DNA of 64,000 bases from Propionicimonas sp020161015 (lineage in GTDB: Bacteria; Actinomycetota; Actinomycetes; Propionibacteriales; Propionibacteriaceae), in the NCBI RefSeq assembly GCF_964266745.1, contig NZ_CAXWGX010000012.1:496001-560000 (forward strand), read 5' to 3'. A model generated the notes under the pieces. That model ran no database searches, was not told the DNA's origin, and worked only from the letters and a program-made list of their open reading frames with translations. A program made the translations under genes and the position numbers. Below are positions 33,230-42,421 of this stretch, piece by piece. Every line of letters starts with the position of its first letter. Positions within the stretch are counted from its first letter, which is position 1.

Positions 33230-34146
33230 CCAGGAAAGGTCTGGTCTCCTCGTTCCAGGACTACTCCACCAAGGACGGTCCCGGACTGCGGCAGACCGTC
33301 TTCCTCAAGCGCTGCAACCTGCAGTGCCGCTGGTGCAGCAACCCCGAAACCCTTCGCACCGGTGAGGAGCTGTTCTTCTTCCCCGAGCGCATCACGGACC
33401 CCGAGTTGGCCCTGGAAGAGAACAGCGGCGCGCTCACTCGCTCGGGCGAGGAGTGGACGATCGACCGCGACCAGCTGGGCAAGCCCAGCGAGGTGGTCGA
33501 GCAGAACACGCTTCGGCTGTTCGAAACGGTGGGGGAGTGGATCGAGGCGCCGGAGTGCGCCCGCCGACTGCTCCGCAACAAGGCCTTCTACGACGTTTCG
33601 GGTGGCGGCGTCACCTTCTCCGGTGGCGAGCCGATGCTGCAGGCCGACTTCATTCGCGACGTCGAGGCGATCCTTGCCGACCAGAACGTCCACGTCGCCA
33701 TCGATACCGCGGGCAACGTCCCCTGGACGGAGTTCGCGAAGGTGCTGGGCGGAACCGACCTGTTCCTCTACGACATCAAGGCGGCGGACCCCGAGTTGCA
33801 CAAGCGCCTTACCGGGGTCGGCAACCAGCGCATTCTGGAGAACGGCCGCAGGCTCGCGGATGAGGCCACAGAGATCTGGGTGCGCATGGTTCTGGTACCT
33901 GGCTGCAACGACGATCCCACCGACCTGCGTCAGCGATTCGACATCGTTGCCGCAATGGGAGAGAAGGTGACGCGAGTCGATGTGCTCGGCTACCACTCCC
34001 TCGGGGTTGGCAAGTACCGCAGACTTGGCCGCCCCTATGACCTGGGAAAGGTGCCTTCACCCGACCAGGCCCTCCTCGACAAGGCGCTGGCGTATGCCGG
34101 TGACCTCGGACTGCCGGTGCATTACGAAGCCGGCGTGAACGCCTGA
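33226..34146 (+). CDS. glycyl radical enzyme activase (radical SAM)
   Basis: It uses S-adenosylmethionine and a [4Fe-4S] cluster to form the glycyl radical on the preceding enzyme. The 306-aa protein has the cluster motif KRCNLQCRWC (C30, C34, C37) after DYSTKDGPGLRQTVFL. The glycine-rich SAM motif is VTFSGGEPMLQ, and the family segments DTAGNVPW and YDIKAADPELHK follow. Many eliminase activases carry a ferredoxin-like insert with two more clusters. Here the insert of about 45 residues after the first cluster contains no cysteine. The GTG start overlaps the TGA of the partner gene, which confirms coupling. Confidence 0.93.
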   Translation: MTRKGLVSSFQDYSTKDGPGLRQTVFLKRCNLQCRWCSNPETLRTGEELFFFPERITDPELALEENSGALTRSGEEWTIDRDQLGKPSEVVEQNTLRLFETVGEWIEAPECARRLLRNKAFYDVSGGGVTFSGGEPMLQADFIRDVEAILADQNVHVAIDTAGNVPWTEFAKVLGGTDLFLYDIKAADPELHKRLTGVGNQRILENGRRLADEATEIWVRMVLVPGCNDDPTDLRQRFDIVAAMGEKVTRVDVLGYHSLGVGKYRRLGRPYDLGKVPSPDQALLDKALAYAGDLGLPVHYEAGVNA

Positions 34147-34182
34147 TCTGACAAACATCACCAAGAAATGGAGATTCCTGCA

Positions 34183-34944
34183 ATGAAGCCGATCAAACCC
34201 GCGGCAGAAATGACCGCCGACGAACTCGCCGTCTACATCGATCACTCGGTGCTCAAGCCCGAGTTCACCCCGGACGAGATTCGTCACGAGGTTGAGAACG
34301 CCGCGCTGTACAAGTGCAAGACCGCGTGCATCAACCCGTCTGCCATCGAGTTGGCCGCGCCGATTCTGGCCGGCACCGATACCGGCATCTGCGTCGTCGT
34401 GGACTTCCCGTTTGGCTGCTCCAGCACCGCCTCCAAGGTGGCGCAGACCATGATCACCCTCGAGCAGGGCATTCAGGAGCTCGACATCGTCGCCAACCTC
34501 GGCTGGATTCGTGGCGGCGAACTCAAGCGCGTCGAGGACGACCTGCGTGCGGTGATCGACCCGTGCCACGCAGCCGGCGTGCCGGTGAAGGTCATTTTCG
34601 AGACCGACGCGCTGACCATCAGCCAGATCAAGGCTGTCGCCGAGGCGTCGATCGCCGCCGGGGCTGACTTCATCAAGACCTCGACCGGTTTCTACACCGG
34701 CACCAACATGCACGAGAAGACCGGTGCCTCCGACGAGATGGTTGCGCTCATGATGGAGTGCGCCGCCGGGCGGGCAAAAGTGAAGGGCTCCGGCTCCATC
34801 CGCGACCGCGCCCACTTCCTCCGCCTGATCGACGCCGGGATCGACCGCATGGGCATCGGCTACCGCAGCACGCCGATCGTCCTGGGCCTTGTCGAGGCCG
34901 CTCCCGCCGGCGCCAGCGCGCTGGTCGAGGCCGGAAGCTACTGA
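34183..34944 (+). CDS. deoC: DeoC-type aldolase (deoxyribose-phosphate aldolase family)
   Basis: The family cleaves 2-deoxyribose 5-phosphate to acetaldehyde and glyceraldehyde 3-phosphate. The 253-aa class I aldolase keeps all three catalytic residues: D101 in ELDIVANLG, the Schiff-base lysine K165 in DFIKTSTGFYTG and the second lysine K201 in KVKGSGSIRD. The last motif differs from the usual VKPAGGIR, so this is a divergent branch with perhaps a different deoxy sugar. ATG 34183 has GGAG 9 nt upstream. It lies between the activase and the sugar importer genes. This implies that its substrate comes from the glycyl radical reaction after phosphorylation. Confidence 0.9.
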   Translation: MKPIKPAAEMTADELAVYIDHSVLKPEFTPDEIRHEVENAALYKCKTACINPSAIELAAPILAGTDTGICVVVDFPFGCSSTASKVAQTMITLEQGIQELDIVANLGWIRGGELKRVEDDLRAVIDPCHAAGVPVKVIFETDALTISQIKAVAEASIAAGADFIKTSTGFYTGTNMHEKTGASDEMVALMMECAAGRAKVKGSGSIRDRAHFLRLIDAGIDRMGIGYRSTPIVLGLVEAAPAGASALVEAGSY

Positions 34945-34954
34945 GAAGCCAGCC

Positions 34955-36532
34955 ATGAGCGGTCCATCAGACCTCATCTTCCAGATGGAGCACATCACCA
35001 AGGAGTTTCCCGGTGTGCTCGCGCTGGATGATGTCAACCTGGCTGTGCGGACCGGCTCGATCCACGCGATCTGCGGGGAGAACGGTGCCGGGAAGTCCAC
35101 ACTCATGAAGGTGCTGTCGGGTGTCCACCCGCACGGCAGCTACGCCGGAAGGGTGATCTTCGAGGGCAAGGAGACCAACTTCCACAGCACCCACGACTCC
35201 GAACTCGCTGGCATTGCGATCATTCACCAGGAACTGGCGTTGATCCCTGAGTTGTCGATCGCCGAGAACATCTTCCTCGGCGATGAGCCCATGAAGGGCC
35301 CGCTGATTGACTGGGCGGCCGCTCGCAAACACGCTTCCCAGCTGCTGGCACTGGTCGAGTTGGACCTCGACCCCAACCTGGCAGTCAAGAAGCTCGGCGT
35401 CGGTCAGCAACAGCTGGTCGAAATTGCGAAGGCGCTTCGCAAGGACACCCGCCTCCTCATTCTCGATGAGCCGACCTCGGCCCTGAACGAGGCGGACTCC
35501 GCGCACCTGCTGGAACTCATGCGGGGCCTGCAGAAGCGGGGGATTACCTGCATCATGATCTCGCACAAGCTCAACGAGATCGCTGCCGTCTGCGACTCCA
35601 TCACGATCATGCGTGACGGCAAGACGGTCGACAGCTACGACGTCACCCCAGGCTCTGTGGACGAGGACCGGATCATCCGGCTGATGGTTGGGCGCCCGCT
35701 CGACAACCGTTATCCCGAGCACACCCCGAAGATCGGCGAGGTCATCTTCGAGGTGCGGGACTGGCTCGTCGAGCACCCGGACAACCCGGGCCGGATGGTG
35801 TGCAACAACTCCAGCTTCACGGTGCGCAGCGGCGAGGTTGTCGGACTGGCGGGCCTGATGGGGGCTGGACGCACCGAACTGGCCCGGTCCCTCTTCGGCC
35901 GCACCTACGGGCAATGGCTCGGTGGCGAGATGTGGGTCAAGGGAAAGCCGGTCCAGGCAGCCAGCGTGCGTGAGGCCATCGATGCCGGTCTGGCGTACGT
36001 GCCCGAGGACCGCAAGACCCTTGGACTGAACCTGCTGGACAGGGTCAAGCGAACGATCGTGTGCGCCAACGAGCAGGCCCTCCTGCGAGGGATACTGATC
36101 GACCGCGACAAGGAGGAGAAGGCCGCCGAGTCCTACCGAGTCGCTCTCAAGATCAAGACGCCCAGCATCGAAACCGGCGTCTCGACCCTCTCCGGCGGGA
36201 ACCAACAGAAGGCCGTGCTGGCGAAGTGGCTCTTCTCCGAGCCGGACGTCCTGATCCTCGATGAGCCGACGCGCGGCATTGACGTTGGCGCCAAGTTCGA
36301 GATCTACAAGCTCATCCACCAGATGGCTGACGAAGGCAAGGCGGTCGTGGTGATCTCATCCGAACTGCCCGAACTGCTCGGCATCTCCGATCGCATCTAC
36401 ACCATCTGCGAGGGGCGCGTCACTGGCGAGCTGCCCACCGCGCAGGCCGATCAGGAAAGCCTGATGCGCCTGATGACCACCGGCGCGAACCGTGAGGCGA
36501 CGCCGAACTCAGAAGACAGGAACGTGAAATGA
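34955..36532 (+). CDS. monosaccharide ABC importer, ATP-binding protein (two ATPase domains)
   Basis: The 525-aa protein has two fused ATPase domains, like XylG, MmsA and GguA. The first has GENGAGKST, the signature-like LGVGQQQLVEIAKAL and LLILDEPTSAL. The second has a degenerate Walker A around GLMGAGRTELARSLFG, the signature LSGGNQQKAVLAKWL and LILDEPTRGIDVG. Degeneracy of the second P-loop is normal in this family. ATG 34955 is 10 nt after the aldolase stop. It powers uptake with the permease, whose start overlaps its end, and the lipoprotein that follows. Confidence 0.95.
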   Translation: MSGPSDLIFQMEHITKEFPGVLALDDVNLAVRTGSIHAICGENGAGKSTLMKVLSGVHPHGSYAGRVIFEGKETNFHSTHDSELAGIAIIHQELALIPELSIAENIFLGDEPMKGPLIDWAAARKHASQLLALVELDLDPNLAVKKLGVGQQQLVEIAKALRKDTRLLILDEPTSALNEADSAHLLELMRGLQKRGITCIMISHKLNEIAAVCDSITIMRDGKTVDSYDVTPGSVDEDRIIRLMVGRPLDNRYPEHTPKIGEVIFEVRDWLVEHPDNPGRMVCNNSSFTVRSGEVVGLAGLMGAGRTELARSLFGRTYGQWLGGEMWVKGKPVQAASVREAIDAGLAYVPEDRKTLGLNLLDRVKRTIVCANEQALLRGILIDRDKEEKAAESYRVALKIKTPSIETGVSTLSGGNQQKAVLAKWLFSEPDVLILDEPTRGIDVGAKFEIYKLIHQMADEGKAVVVISSELPELLGISDRIYTICEGRVTGELPTAQADQESLMRLMTTGANREATPNSEDRNVK

Positions 36533-37776
36533 AGAAGCTGAGGGAGACGCTGGGAGGCGACCTGCAGCAGTTCGCCATGGTGGCGGCGGTCGTGGTTGCC
36601 CTGATCATCTTCCAGGTCATAAATCACGGACGAATGATCACGTCGTCCAACCTCCAGAACATCATCGCGGGCAACGCCTACGTGTTCACGATGTCGATCG
36701 GCATGGTGATGATCATCATCCTGGGCCAGATCGACCTGTCGGTCGGATCCGTGGCGGGCTTCGTCGGCATGATGGTCGCGATCGCGGCCACCGACTGGGG
36801 ATGGCCGTGGTGGCTGGCGGCCCTGGGCGGCCTCGCGCTCGGCGCTCTCATTGGAGCCTGGCAGGGCTTCTGGCTGGCAAAGATGGGAATCCCAGGGTTC
36901 ATCTCGACGCTCGCCGGCATGATGATCTTCCGCGGCCTCGTCATCTGGGTCTCGCACTCGATCTCGAAGCCTGCCCCCGAGGAACTGTCCTGGTTCGGCG
37001 CCGGATACCTCCCCGACTGGGGACGTGACCTCACCGGCCTCAACATGCCCACGGTCGTGCTCGGTGTGCTCGGTGCCGCAGCCCTCGTGTTCATGCAGGT
37101 CCGCGCGTGGCAGCGAAAGGCCAGCTCGTCGACGGAGAAGCCGGCGCTGTGGCCAGTCGTTGTCCGGCTGGCAGTGATCGTCGCGGTGGTCCTCTACCTC
37201 ACCTACCTGTTCGCCAGCGGCATCAAGGGGACGTCCTTCCCGGTGCCGGGCCTGATCGTCGGCATCCTGGTGATCTTCTACCACGTGCTCACCCAGCACA
37301 CCCGGACGGGCCGGCACATCTACGCCGTCGGCGGGAACAAGGCCGCCGCAGCCCTCACGGGTGTCAACGTGGACCGGACCTACTTCTTCGCGATGCTCAA
37401 CATGTCGGTCCTCGCGGCCGTCGCGGGCATCATGTTCATCGGCCGATCCACCGCGGCCGGGCCATCTGATGGCACCGGCTGGGAGCTGGACGTGATCGCC
37501 GCGGTGTTCATCGGAGGCGCCGCAGTCTCCGGCGGAATCGGGACGGTTCTCGCCACCATCGTCGGCGGCCTGTTCATGGCCGTCCTCAACAACGGACTGC
37601 AACTCGCCGGAGTCAGTGCCGACCAGACCCAAGTGATCAAGGGTGTCGTGCTTCTCGCCGCCGTGGCGATCGACGTCCTCAACAAGCGCCAGGGCCGCTC
37701 TTCGATCCTGGGACGTAACAGACGGAGTGCTCCTGCGGAGAAGCCGCAGGTTCATGCCGAGGCCAGCCAGGCCTAA
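36529..37776 (+). CDS. monosaccharide ABC importer, permease (MmsB/XylH/GguB-like)
   Basis: A 415-aa membrane protein with about ten hydrophobic helices. The family motif LGQIDLSVGSVAGFVGMMVA is near residue 65, and the coupling-loop region reads GRHIYAVGGNKAAAALTGV near 262-280. Together they place it in the branched-chain-like sugar permease family, the subgroup with a long insert between helices (RAWQRKASSSTEKPALWPVV). It forms the pore of the importer. The start overlaps the ATPase stop (ATGA). The basic C-terminal tail is cytoplasmic. Confidence 0.95.
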   Translation: MKKLRETLGGDLQQFAMVAAVVVALIIFQVINHGRMITSSNLQNIIAGNAYVFTMSIGMVMIIILGQIDLSVGSVAGFVGMMVAIAATDWGWPWWLAALGGLALGALIGAWQGFWLAKMGIPGFISTLAGMMIFRGLVIWVSHSISKPAPEELSWFGAGYLPDWGRDLTGLNMPTVVLGVLGAAALVFMQVRAWQRKASSSTEKPALWPVVVRLAVIVAVVLYLTYLFASGIKGTSFPVPGLIVGILVIFYHVLTQHTRTGRHIYAVGGNKAAAALTGVNVDRTYFFAMLNMSVLAAVAGIMFIGRSTAAGPSDGTGWELDVIAAVFIGGAAVSGGIGTVLATIVGGLFMAVLNNGLQLAGVSADQTQVIKGVVLLAAVAIDVLNKRQGRSSILGRNRRSAPAEKPQVHAEASQA

Positions 37777-37802
37777 AGAAACACTAGAAGGAGGAGTATC
37801 GC

Positions 37803-38915
37803 ATGACCATCGGAACCAGGGTTGTAGCAGCCCTTTCCGCGCTCACGCTGGCCGGCCTTGCGCTCGCTGGCTGCTCGACGCCGGCTACGCCGGGAGCGTC
37901 CGGCTCGGCGTCGACCTCGGCCTCCACGGCCGCCGGCTTCCCGGCTGACGCCACCATCGGCGTCTCGCTGCCTTGGCTGGGCACCCAGAACTGGGCTGAG
38001 GGCATGGACCAGTTCACCTCACAGCTCCAGGCCGCCGGCTTCAAGCCGCTTGTCCAGCAGGCCGACAACAAGGTGCCGCAGCAGCAGTCCCAGATCGAGG
38101 CCATGATCGAGCAGGGCGCGAAGGTCATCGTCGTCGCACCCATCGACGGCTCGCAGCTGGGCTCGGTGCTGGACAAGGCCAAGGCCGCCGGCGTCACCAT
38201 CATCGGGTACGACCGGCTGATCCAGAACACCAAGTCGATCGACGCGATCGTGCAGTACGGCTCGGTCGAGATCGGCCGCGTCCAGGGCAGGGCTCTCCTC
38301 GAGGGCCTGGGCAAGCTCAAGGGTGCCGGCCCCTACAACATCGAGTTGTTCGCGGGCGGTCCCGCCGACCCGAACGCGCCGAACTTCTTCAAGGGCGCCA
38401 TGGAGATCCTCCAGCCCAAGATCGACGACGGCACCATCAAGATCGTCTCGGGCCAGACCAAGTTCGAACAGGCCGCAACCCTTGACTGGGACAACGCCAA
38501 GGCGCAGGCCCGCATGGACACCCTGCTCTCCGGCTTCTACCCCAAGGACGTGAAGCTCGACGGCGTGCTGTCGCCCAACGACGGCATCGCTCGCGCGATC
38601 ATCACCTCCTGCAAGCAGGCCGGCAAGGACATCCCGGTCGTCGACGGACTCGACGCCGAGAACGAGTCGATCGTGTCCATCTGGAAGGGCGAGCAGTACC
38701 AGACCACCGACAAGGCCACCAAGCCCCTGGTCGAGGCTGCAGTCAAGCTCGTCATCGCCGCACAGAAGGGCGAGGCCTGGCCGGCCCCGACCAGCAAGAC
38801 CAACAACGGCAAGATCGACGTGCCGCTGTACGAGCTGACCCCCGTGTCGGTGACGAAGGACAACATCAAGGACGTCTACAAGGACGATCCGAAGCGGCTC
38901 GAGCTGCTGAAGTAA
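37803..38915 (+). CDS. monosaccharide ABC importer, substrate-binding lipoprotein (ChvE-like)
   Basis: A 370-aa lipoprotein. The signal peptide ends in the lipobox LALAGC (cysteine at about 23). A Ser/Thr/Ala linker follows, then a type I periplasmic-binding fold: IGVSLPWLGTQNWAEGMDQF, KVIVVAPIDGSQLGSVLDKA, ILSPNDGIA-type segments and DIPVVDGLDAENESI. It resembles ChvE and the multiple-monosaccharide binding proteins, which accept glucose, galactose, arabinose, xylose or fucose. A ribosome site AAGGAGG precedes ATG 37803. It defines the specificity of the operon's importer. The true ligand cannot be told by eye. Confidence 0.94.
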   Translation: MTIGTRVVAALSALTLAGLALAGCSTPATPGASGSASTSASTAAGFPADATIGVSLPWLGTQNWAEGMDQFTSQLQAAGFKPLVQQADNKVPQQQSQIEAMIEQGAKVIVVAPIDGSQLGSVLDKAKAAGVTIIGYDRLIQNTKSIDAIVQYGSVEIGRVQGRALLEGLGKLKGAGPYNIELFAGGPADPNAPNFFKGAMEILQPKIDDGTIKIVSGQTKFEQAATLDWDNAKAQARMDTLLSGFYPKDVKLDGVLSPNDGIARAIITSCKQAGKDIPVVDGLDAENESIVSIWKGEQYQTTDKATKPLVEAAVKLVIAAQKGEAWPAPTSKTNNGKIDVPLYELTPVSVTKDNIKDVYKDDPKRLELLK

Positions 38916-38931
38916 CACCCCGGTCGTGACG

Positions 38932-38963
38932 GTTGGGCGTCCCGCACCCCAGGGCCGCCCAAC
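38932..38963 (+). terminator. hairpin after the substrate-binding protein gene
   Basis: GTTGGGCG pairs with CGCCCAAC across a 16-nt loop. Similar structures often lie after binding-protein genes, where they protect the upstream message and reduce readthrough into the kinase gene. Confidence 0.5.
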
Positions 38964-38990
38964 TCCACGCAAAGGAAAGGAAGCACTCCC

Positions 38991-40019
38991 GTGGCCACAG
39001 GAATGGCCGCCGTCATTGGCGAGACCCTGATGGACGTCATCCGTCGTCCGGGGGAACCAGCGAGCGAACACCCCGGCGGCAGTCCGCTCAACGTCGCTGT
39101 CGGGCTCGGCCGGCTGGGGCACCCCAGCATGCTCGTCACCTGGATGGCAGAAGACGACCACGGCCAAGTCATCAAGCAACACCTCGACGAGTCGGGCGTG
39201 ACGCTCGCACCCGGTGCAACGCAGGCCGAACGCACCTCGACGGCGAACATCGTCATGCACGAAGACGGCAAGCTCGACTACTCCTTCGACCTGCTTTGGG
39301 CGCTGCCACCCATGCCGGAAGATTTCCAGCCCCTCGTCGTCCACGCGGCGTCCCTCGGTGCGATCCACCAGCCCGGCGCCGACGACGTGTTCGCGCTTAT
39401 CTCCCGGTCGCGGGAGCACGCGACTATCACCTACGACCCCAACATCCGGCCCGACATCATGAAGAGCCCGGAGCGGGTACGGCCCTTGGTGGAGCGGCTC
39501 GTGAACGCGGCCGATGTCACCAAGGTGTCGGCCGAGGACCTGGAATGGCTGTACCCGGACCGGAACCCGGAATCGGTCGCGGCCGAGTGGGCCAATGGCG
39601 GCTCCCTGGTCGTCCTGACCAAGGGTGAGCGCGGTTCCGCGACCTTCCGGATGGTTGACGGAGCGAGGCGCTGCCTGCGTGTCCTGCCCGGCTACTGCTC
39701 ATCTTTCGTGGACGCTGTCGGAGCAGGCGACTCCTTCATGTCGGGACTCATCCATGCCCTGTGGGAACACGGCCTCTTGGGTGCCGACAAGCGGCCGCAG
39801 CTCGCAGCGATCGACGACGAGACGCTGCTCGACTCCCTCTGCATGGCCTCCACGATCGCGGCGATCACGGTTTCCCGCCTCGGTGCCGACCCGCCATGGC
39901 TGTGCGACCTGGGGGATCACCGCGCTGTTGCGGGGCTCGACCCCGAAAGCGTCCCGGCGATCCAGATCCCGCCGGACCTGTTCTCGGTGGGCTCACGAGC
40001 CAACGCCGGCTCAGTCTGA
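38991..40019 (+). CDS. PfkB family carbohydrate kinase (fructokinase-like)
   Basis: A 342-aa sugar kinase. It has AAVIGETLMDVIRRPG and EHPGGSPLNVAVGLGRLG (substrate-side motif with GG), TYDPNIRPDIM and the ATP and catalytic motif DAVGAGDSFMSGLIHAL. This is the layout of fructokinase, ribokinase and KDG kinase relatives. The start is GTG 38991 after AAAGGAAAGGAAG, or ATG 39003. Its place between importer and transketolase suggests it phosphorylates the imported sugar or the product of the glycyl radical enzyme, for example a deoxypentose on the way to the DeoC-type aldolase. Confidence 0.9.
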   Translation: MATGMAAVIGETLMDVIRRPGEPASEHPGGSPLNVAVGLGRLGHPSMLVTWMAEDDHGQVIKQHLDESGVTLAPGATQAERTSTANIVMHEDGKLDYSFDLLWALPPMPEDFQPLVVHAASLGAIHQPGADDVFALISRSREHATITYDPNIRPDIMKSPERVRPLVERLVNAADVTKVSAEDLEWLYPDRNPESVAAEWANGGSLVVLTKGERGSATFRMVDGARRCLRVLPGYCSSFVDAVGAGDSFMSGLIHALWEHGLLGADKRPQLAAIDDETLLDSLCMASTIAAITVSRLGADPPWLCDLGDHRAVAGLDPESVPAIQIPPDLFSVGSRANAGSV

Positions 40020-40312
40020 GACCAGTTGCGGTCAGCCACCAAGGCATCCCTGACGCGCCAAGGAGCGCGCCCCCAGCCATCTGAGAGAAGGAAGACGTCG
40101 TCGAAGGTAACCCCTCCCCTTCGTGCGACCACCACACCCGGCCGGGCCCGGTAACCACCCCATGTTGCGCGACCTACCCTGCCAGGTCGCTCAGCGTGGG
40201 CCGGGCCCGGCACGGCTGCGCACCCAAGCCGGGACGCGCGGGCCGCCAGCAGCCCCGGCACCGAGTACCTGTCGCGGGTCCCGCGGCTACACCGAAGAGA
40301 GAAGGCAATGAA
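40020..40312. other. 293-bp gap before transketolase
   Basis: No gene is supported here. Two palindromic decamers CCGGGCCCGG (40142-40151 and 40201-40210) lie 59 bp apart. The gap is long for an otherwise packed operon, so it may hold a secondary promoter or RNA structure. Confidence 0.35.
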
Positions 40313-42403
40313 GTGACGACCCTGACTTGGACCGACCTCGACCAGCGGGCGGTGGACACTGCGCGTGTCCTCGCCGCGGATGCCGTCGAGAAGGTAGGCA
40401 ACGGCCACCCCGGGACGGCGATCAGCCTGGCGCCACTGGCCTACCTGCTCTACCAGAAGGTGATGACGGGCGATCCCGCCGACCCCACCTGGCTCGGGCG
40501 CGACCGTTTCGTGCTCTCCATCGGGCATTCGTCGCTTACCCAGTACTGCCAGTTATTCTTGGCCGGCTACGGCCTGGAGATCGACGACCTGGCGGCCCTT
40601 CGGACCGAAGGCTCGCTCACGCCCGGACACCCCGAGTTCGGTCACACCGCCGGCGTGGAGTGCACGACCGGACCGCTGGGCGCCGGTGTCGCGGATGCAG
40701 TCGGCTTCGCGATGGCGGCTCGACGGGAACGAGCTCTCCTTGATCCGACGACGCCATGGGGATCCCCGTCCCTGTTCGACCGGACCATCTACTGCATCAC
40801 CGGCGATGGCTGCATGCAGGAAGGAGTCTCTGCGGAGGCGTCCTCCCTCGCCGGAGCCCAGAAGCTCGGAAACCTCGTCGTGATCTACGACGACAACCGC
40901 ATCTCGATCGAGGGCGACACCAAGATCGCGTTCACCGAGGACGTCGCCGCCCGCTACGCCGCGTACGGCTGGCACGTCCAGCACGTCGACTGGACCAACG
41001 GTGGTACCCACTACGCCGAGGATCTGCCGGCCCTCTGGGCCGCGCTCGAAGCGGCGAAGGCGGTCACAGATCGTCCGTCCTTCATCCGGCTGACCACGGT
41101 GATCGGCTGGCCTTTGCCGACCAAGGCGGGCCACCACTCCGTCCACGGGGCAAAGCTGGGGGGTGCGGAGATCGCGGCCCTCAAGGAGCGCCTGGGCTTC
41201 GACCCGGCCGTGTCCTTCGAGGTTGAGGCTCCGGTGCTCGAATACGCCAGGGCCCAGGCCGCGCAGCGTGCGGCAAATGCGAAGGCGGAATGGGAGCCGA
41301 AGTTCGAAGCGTGGCGCGCGGCGAACCCCGAGCAGGCGTGCCTGCTGGACCGGCTCAGCGCCCGCCGACTTCCTGAGGGCCTGGCCGATGCACTCCCGGA
41401 ATTCCCGGCCGGCAAGATGTCGACCCGGGCGGCGTCCGGTGCGGTGCTGACGGCGCTCGCCAACGTGATGCCGGAACTGTGGGGCGGTTCAGCCGACCTC
41501 GCAGGCAGCAACAACACCACGATGAAGGGCCAGCCGTCGTTCCTGCCGCCCGACCAGTCGAGCCACGACTTCGCGGGCGACTACTGCGGCCGCACGCTGC
41601 ACTTCGGCATCCGCGAGCACGCGATGGGCAACATCCTCAACGCGATCACGATGTCGGGCCTGACCCGCGTCTACGGCGGCACCTTCCTGGTGTTCGCCGA
41701 CTACATGCGGGGCGCGGTGCGCCTGGCAGCCCTGCAGAAAGTGCCCTCGATCTTCGTCTGGTCGCACGACTCGATCGGTGTAGGCGAAGACGGTCCGACG
41801 CACCAGCCGATTGAACACCTCGCCTCACTGCGCGTGATCCCTGGCCTCGACGTGATCCGCCCCGCGGACGCCAATGAAACCACCCAGGCTTGGGCAGCTG
41901 CCCTCGCCAACACCAGCCGACCCAGCGCGATCATCCTGTCGCGCCAAGACTTGCCCACGATTGACCGCAGCGCCGCTGGGGTGGCCGCAGCGTCCGATTC
42001 GGCGCGAGGCGCGTACACATTGCTCGACGCAGTGGGCGAACTCCAGACCGTGCTGATCGCAACCGGCTCGGAGGTCTCGACCGCCGTTGCCGCGCGTGAG
42101 CTCTTGCAGGCAGAGGGCATTGGCACCCGAGTGGTGTCGATGCCGTGCCGGGAGTGGTTCGATGCCGAGGACGCCGATTACCGCACCTCTGTCCTTCCGA
42201 CCGGCGTCGCCAAGGTGGCGGTCGAAGCCGGTTCTGCGATGGGCTGGCGCGAGTATGTCGGGGACGCGGGCGAGATCGTGAGCATCGACCACTTCGGAGA
42301 ATCCGCAAGTGGTGGTCTGCTTTTCGAGAAGTATGGGTTCACCGCGGAGAACGTCGCCGCGGCAGCCCGCAAGGCGATCGCCGCTGCGAACTCGGCCCGC
42401 TGA
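40313..42403 (+). CDS. tkt: transketolase
   Basis: A full-length 696-aa thiamine-diphosphate enzyme that moves two-carbon ketol units between sugar phosphates. Visible are VEKVGNGHPGTAISLAPLAY, the ThDP/metal motif TGDGCMQEGVSAEASSLAG ending in YDDN, the pyrimidine-domain segment RTLHFGIREHAMGNILNAI and the transketolase signature GEDGPTHQPIEHLASLR. The C-terminal domain is present. The GTG at 40313 is chosen because AGAGAAGG precedes it; an ATG at 40308 is out of frame. A second transketolase beside a sugar importer suggests that pentose or hexose phosphates flow through a local non-oxidative shunt. Confidence 0.95.
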   Translation: MTTLTWTDLDQRAVDTARVLAADAVEKVGNGHPGTAISLAPLAYLLYQKVMTGDPADPTWLGRDRFVLSIGHSSLTQYCQLFLAGYGLEIDDLAALRTEGSLTPGHPEFGHTAGVECTTGPLGAGVADAVGFAMAARRERALLDPTTPWGSPSLFDRTIYCITGDGCMQEGVSAEASSLAGAQKLGNLVVIYDDNRISIEGDTKIAFTEDVAARYAAYGWHVQHVDWTNGGTHYAEDLPALWAALEAAKAVTDRPSFIRLTTVIGWPLPTKAGHHSVHGAKLGGAEIAALKERLGFDPAVSFEVEAPVLEYARAQAAQRAANAKAEWEPKFEAWRAANPEQACLLDRLSARRLPEGLADALPEFPAGKMSTRAASGAVLTALANVMPELWGGSADLAGSNNTTMKGQPSFLPPDQSSHDFAGDYCGRTLHFGIREHAMGNILNAITMSGLTRVYGGTFLVFADYMRGAVRLAALQKVPSIFVWSHDSIGVGEDGPTHQPIEHLASLRVIPGLDVIRPADANETTQAWAAALANTSRPSAIILSRQDLPTIDRSAAGVAAASDSARGAYTLLDAVGELQTVLIATGSEVSTAVAARELLQAEGIGTRVVSMPCREWFDAEDADYRTSVLPTGVAKVAVEAGSAMGWREYVGDAGEIVSIDHFGESASGGLLFEKYGFTAENVAAAARKAIAAANSAR

Positions 42404-42421
42404 CGCTGCGCGGGCGACGAC

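Noticed and set aside
34967..37755. Two long minus-strand frames opposite the ABC ATPase and permease
   Set aside because: They are shadows of the importer genes, with acidic or His/Asp-rich composition typical of antisense translation and no family motif.
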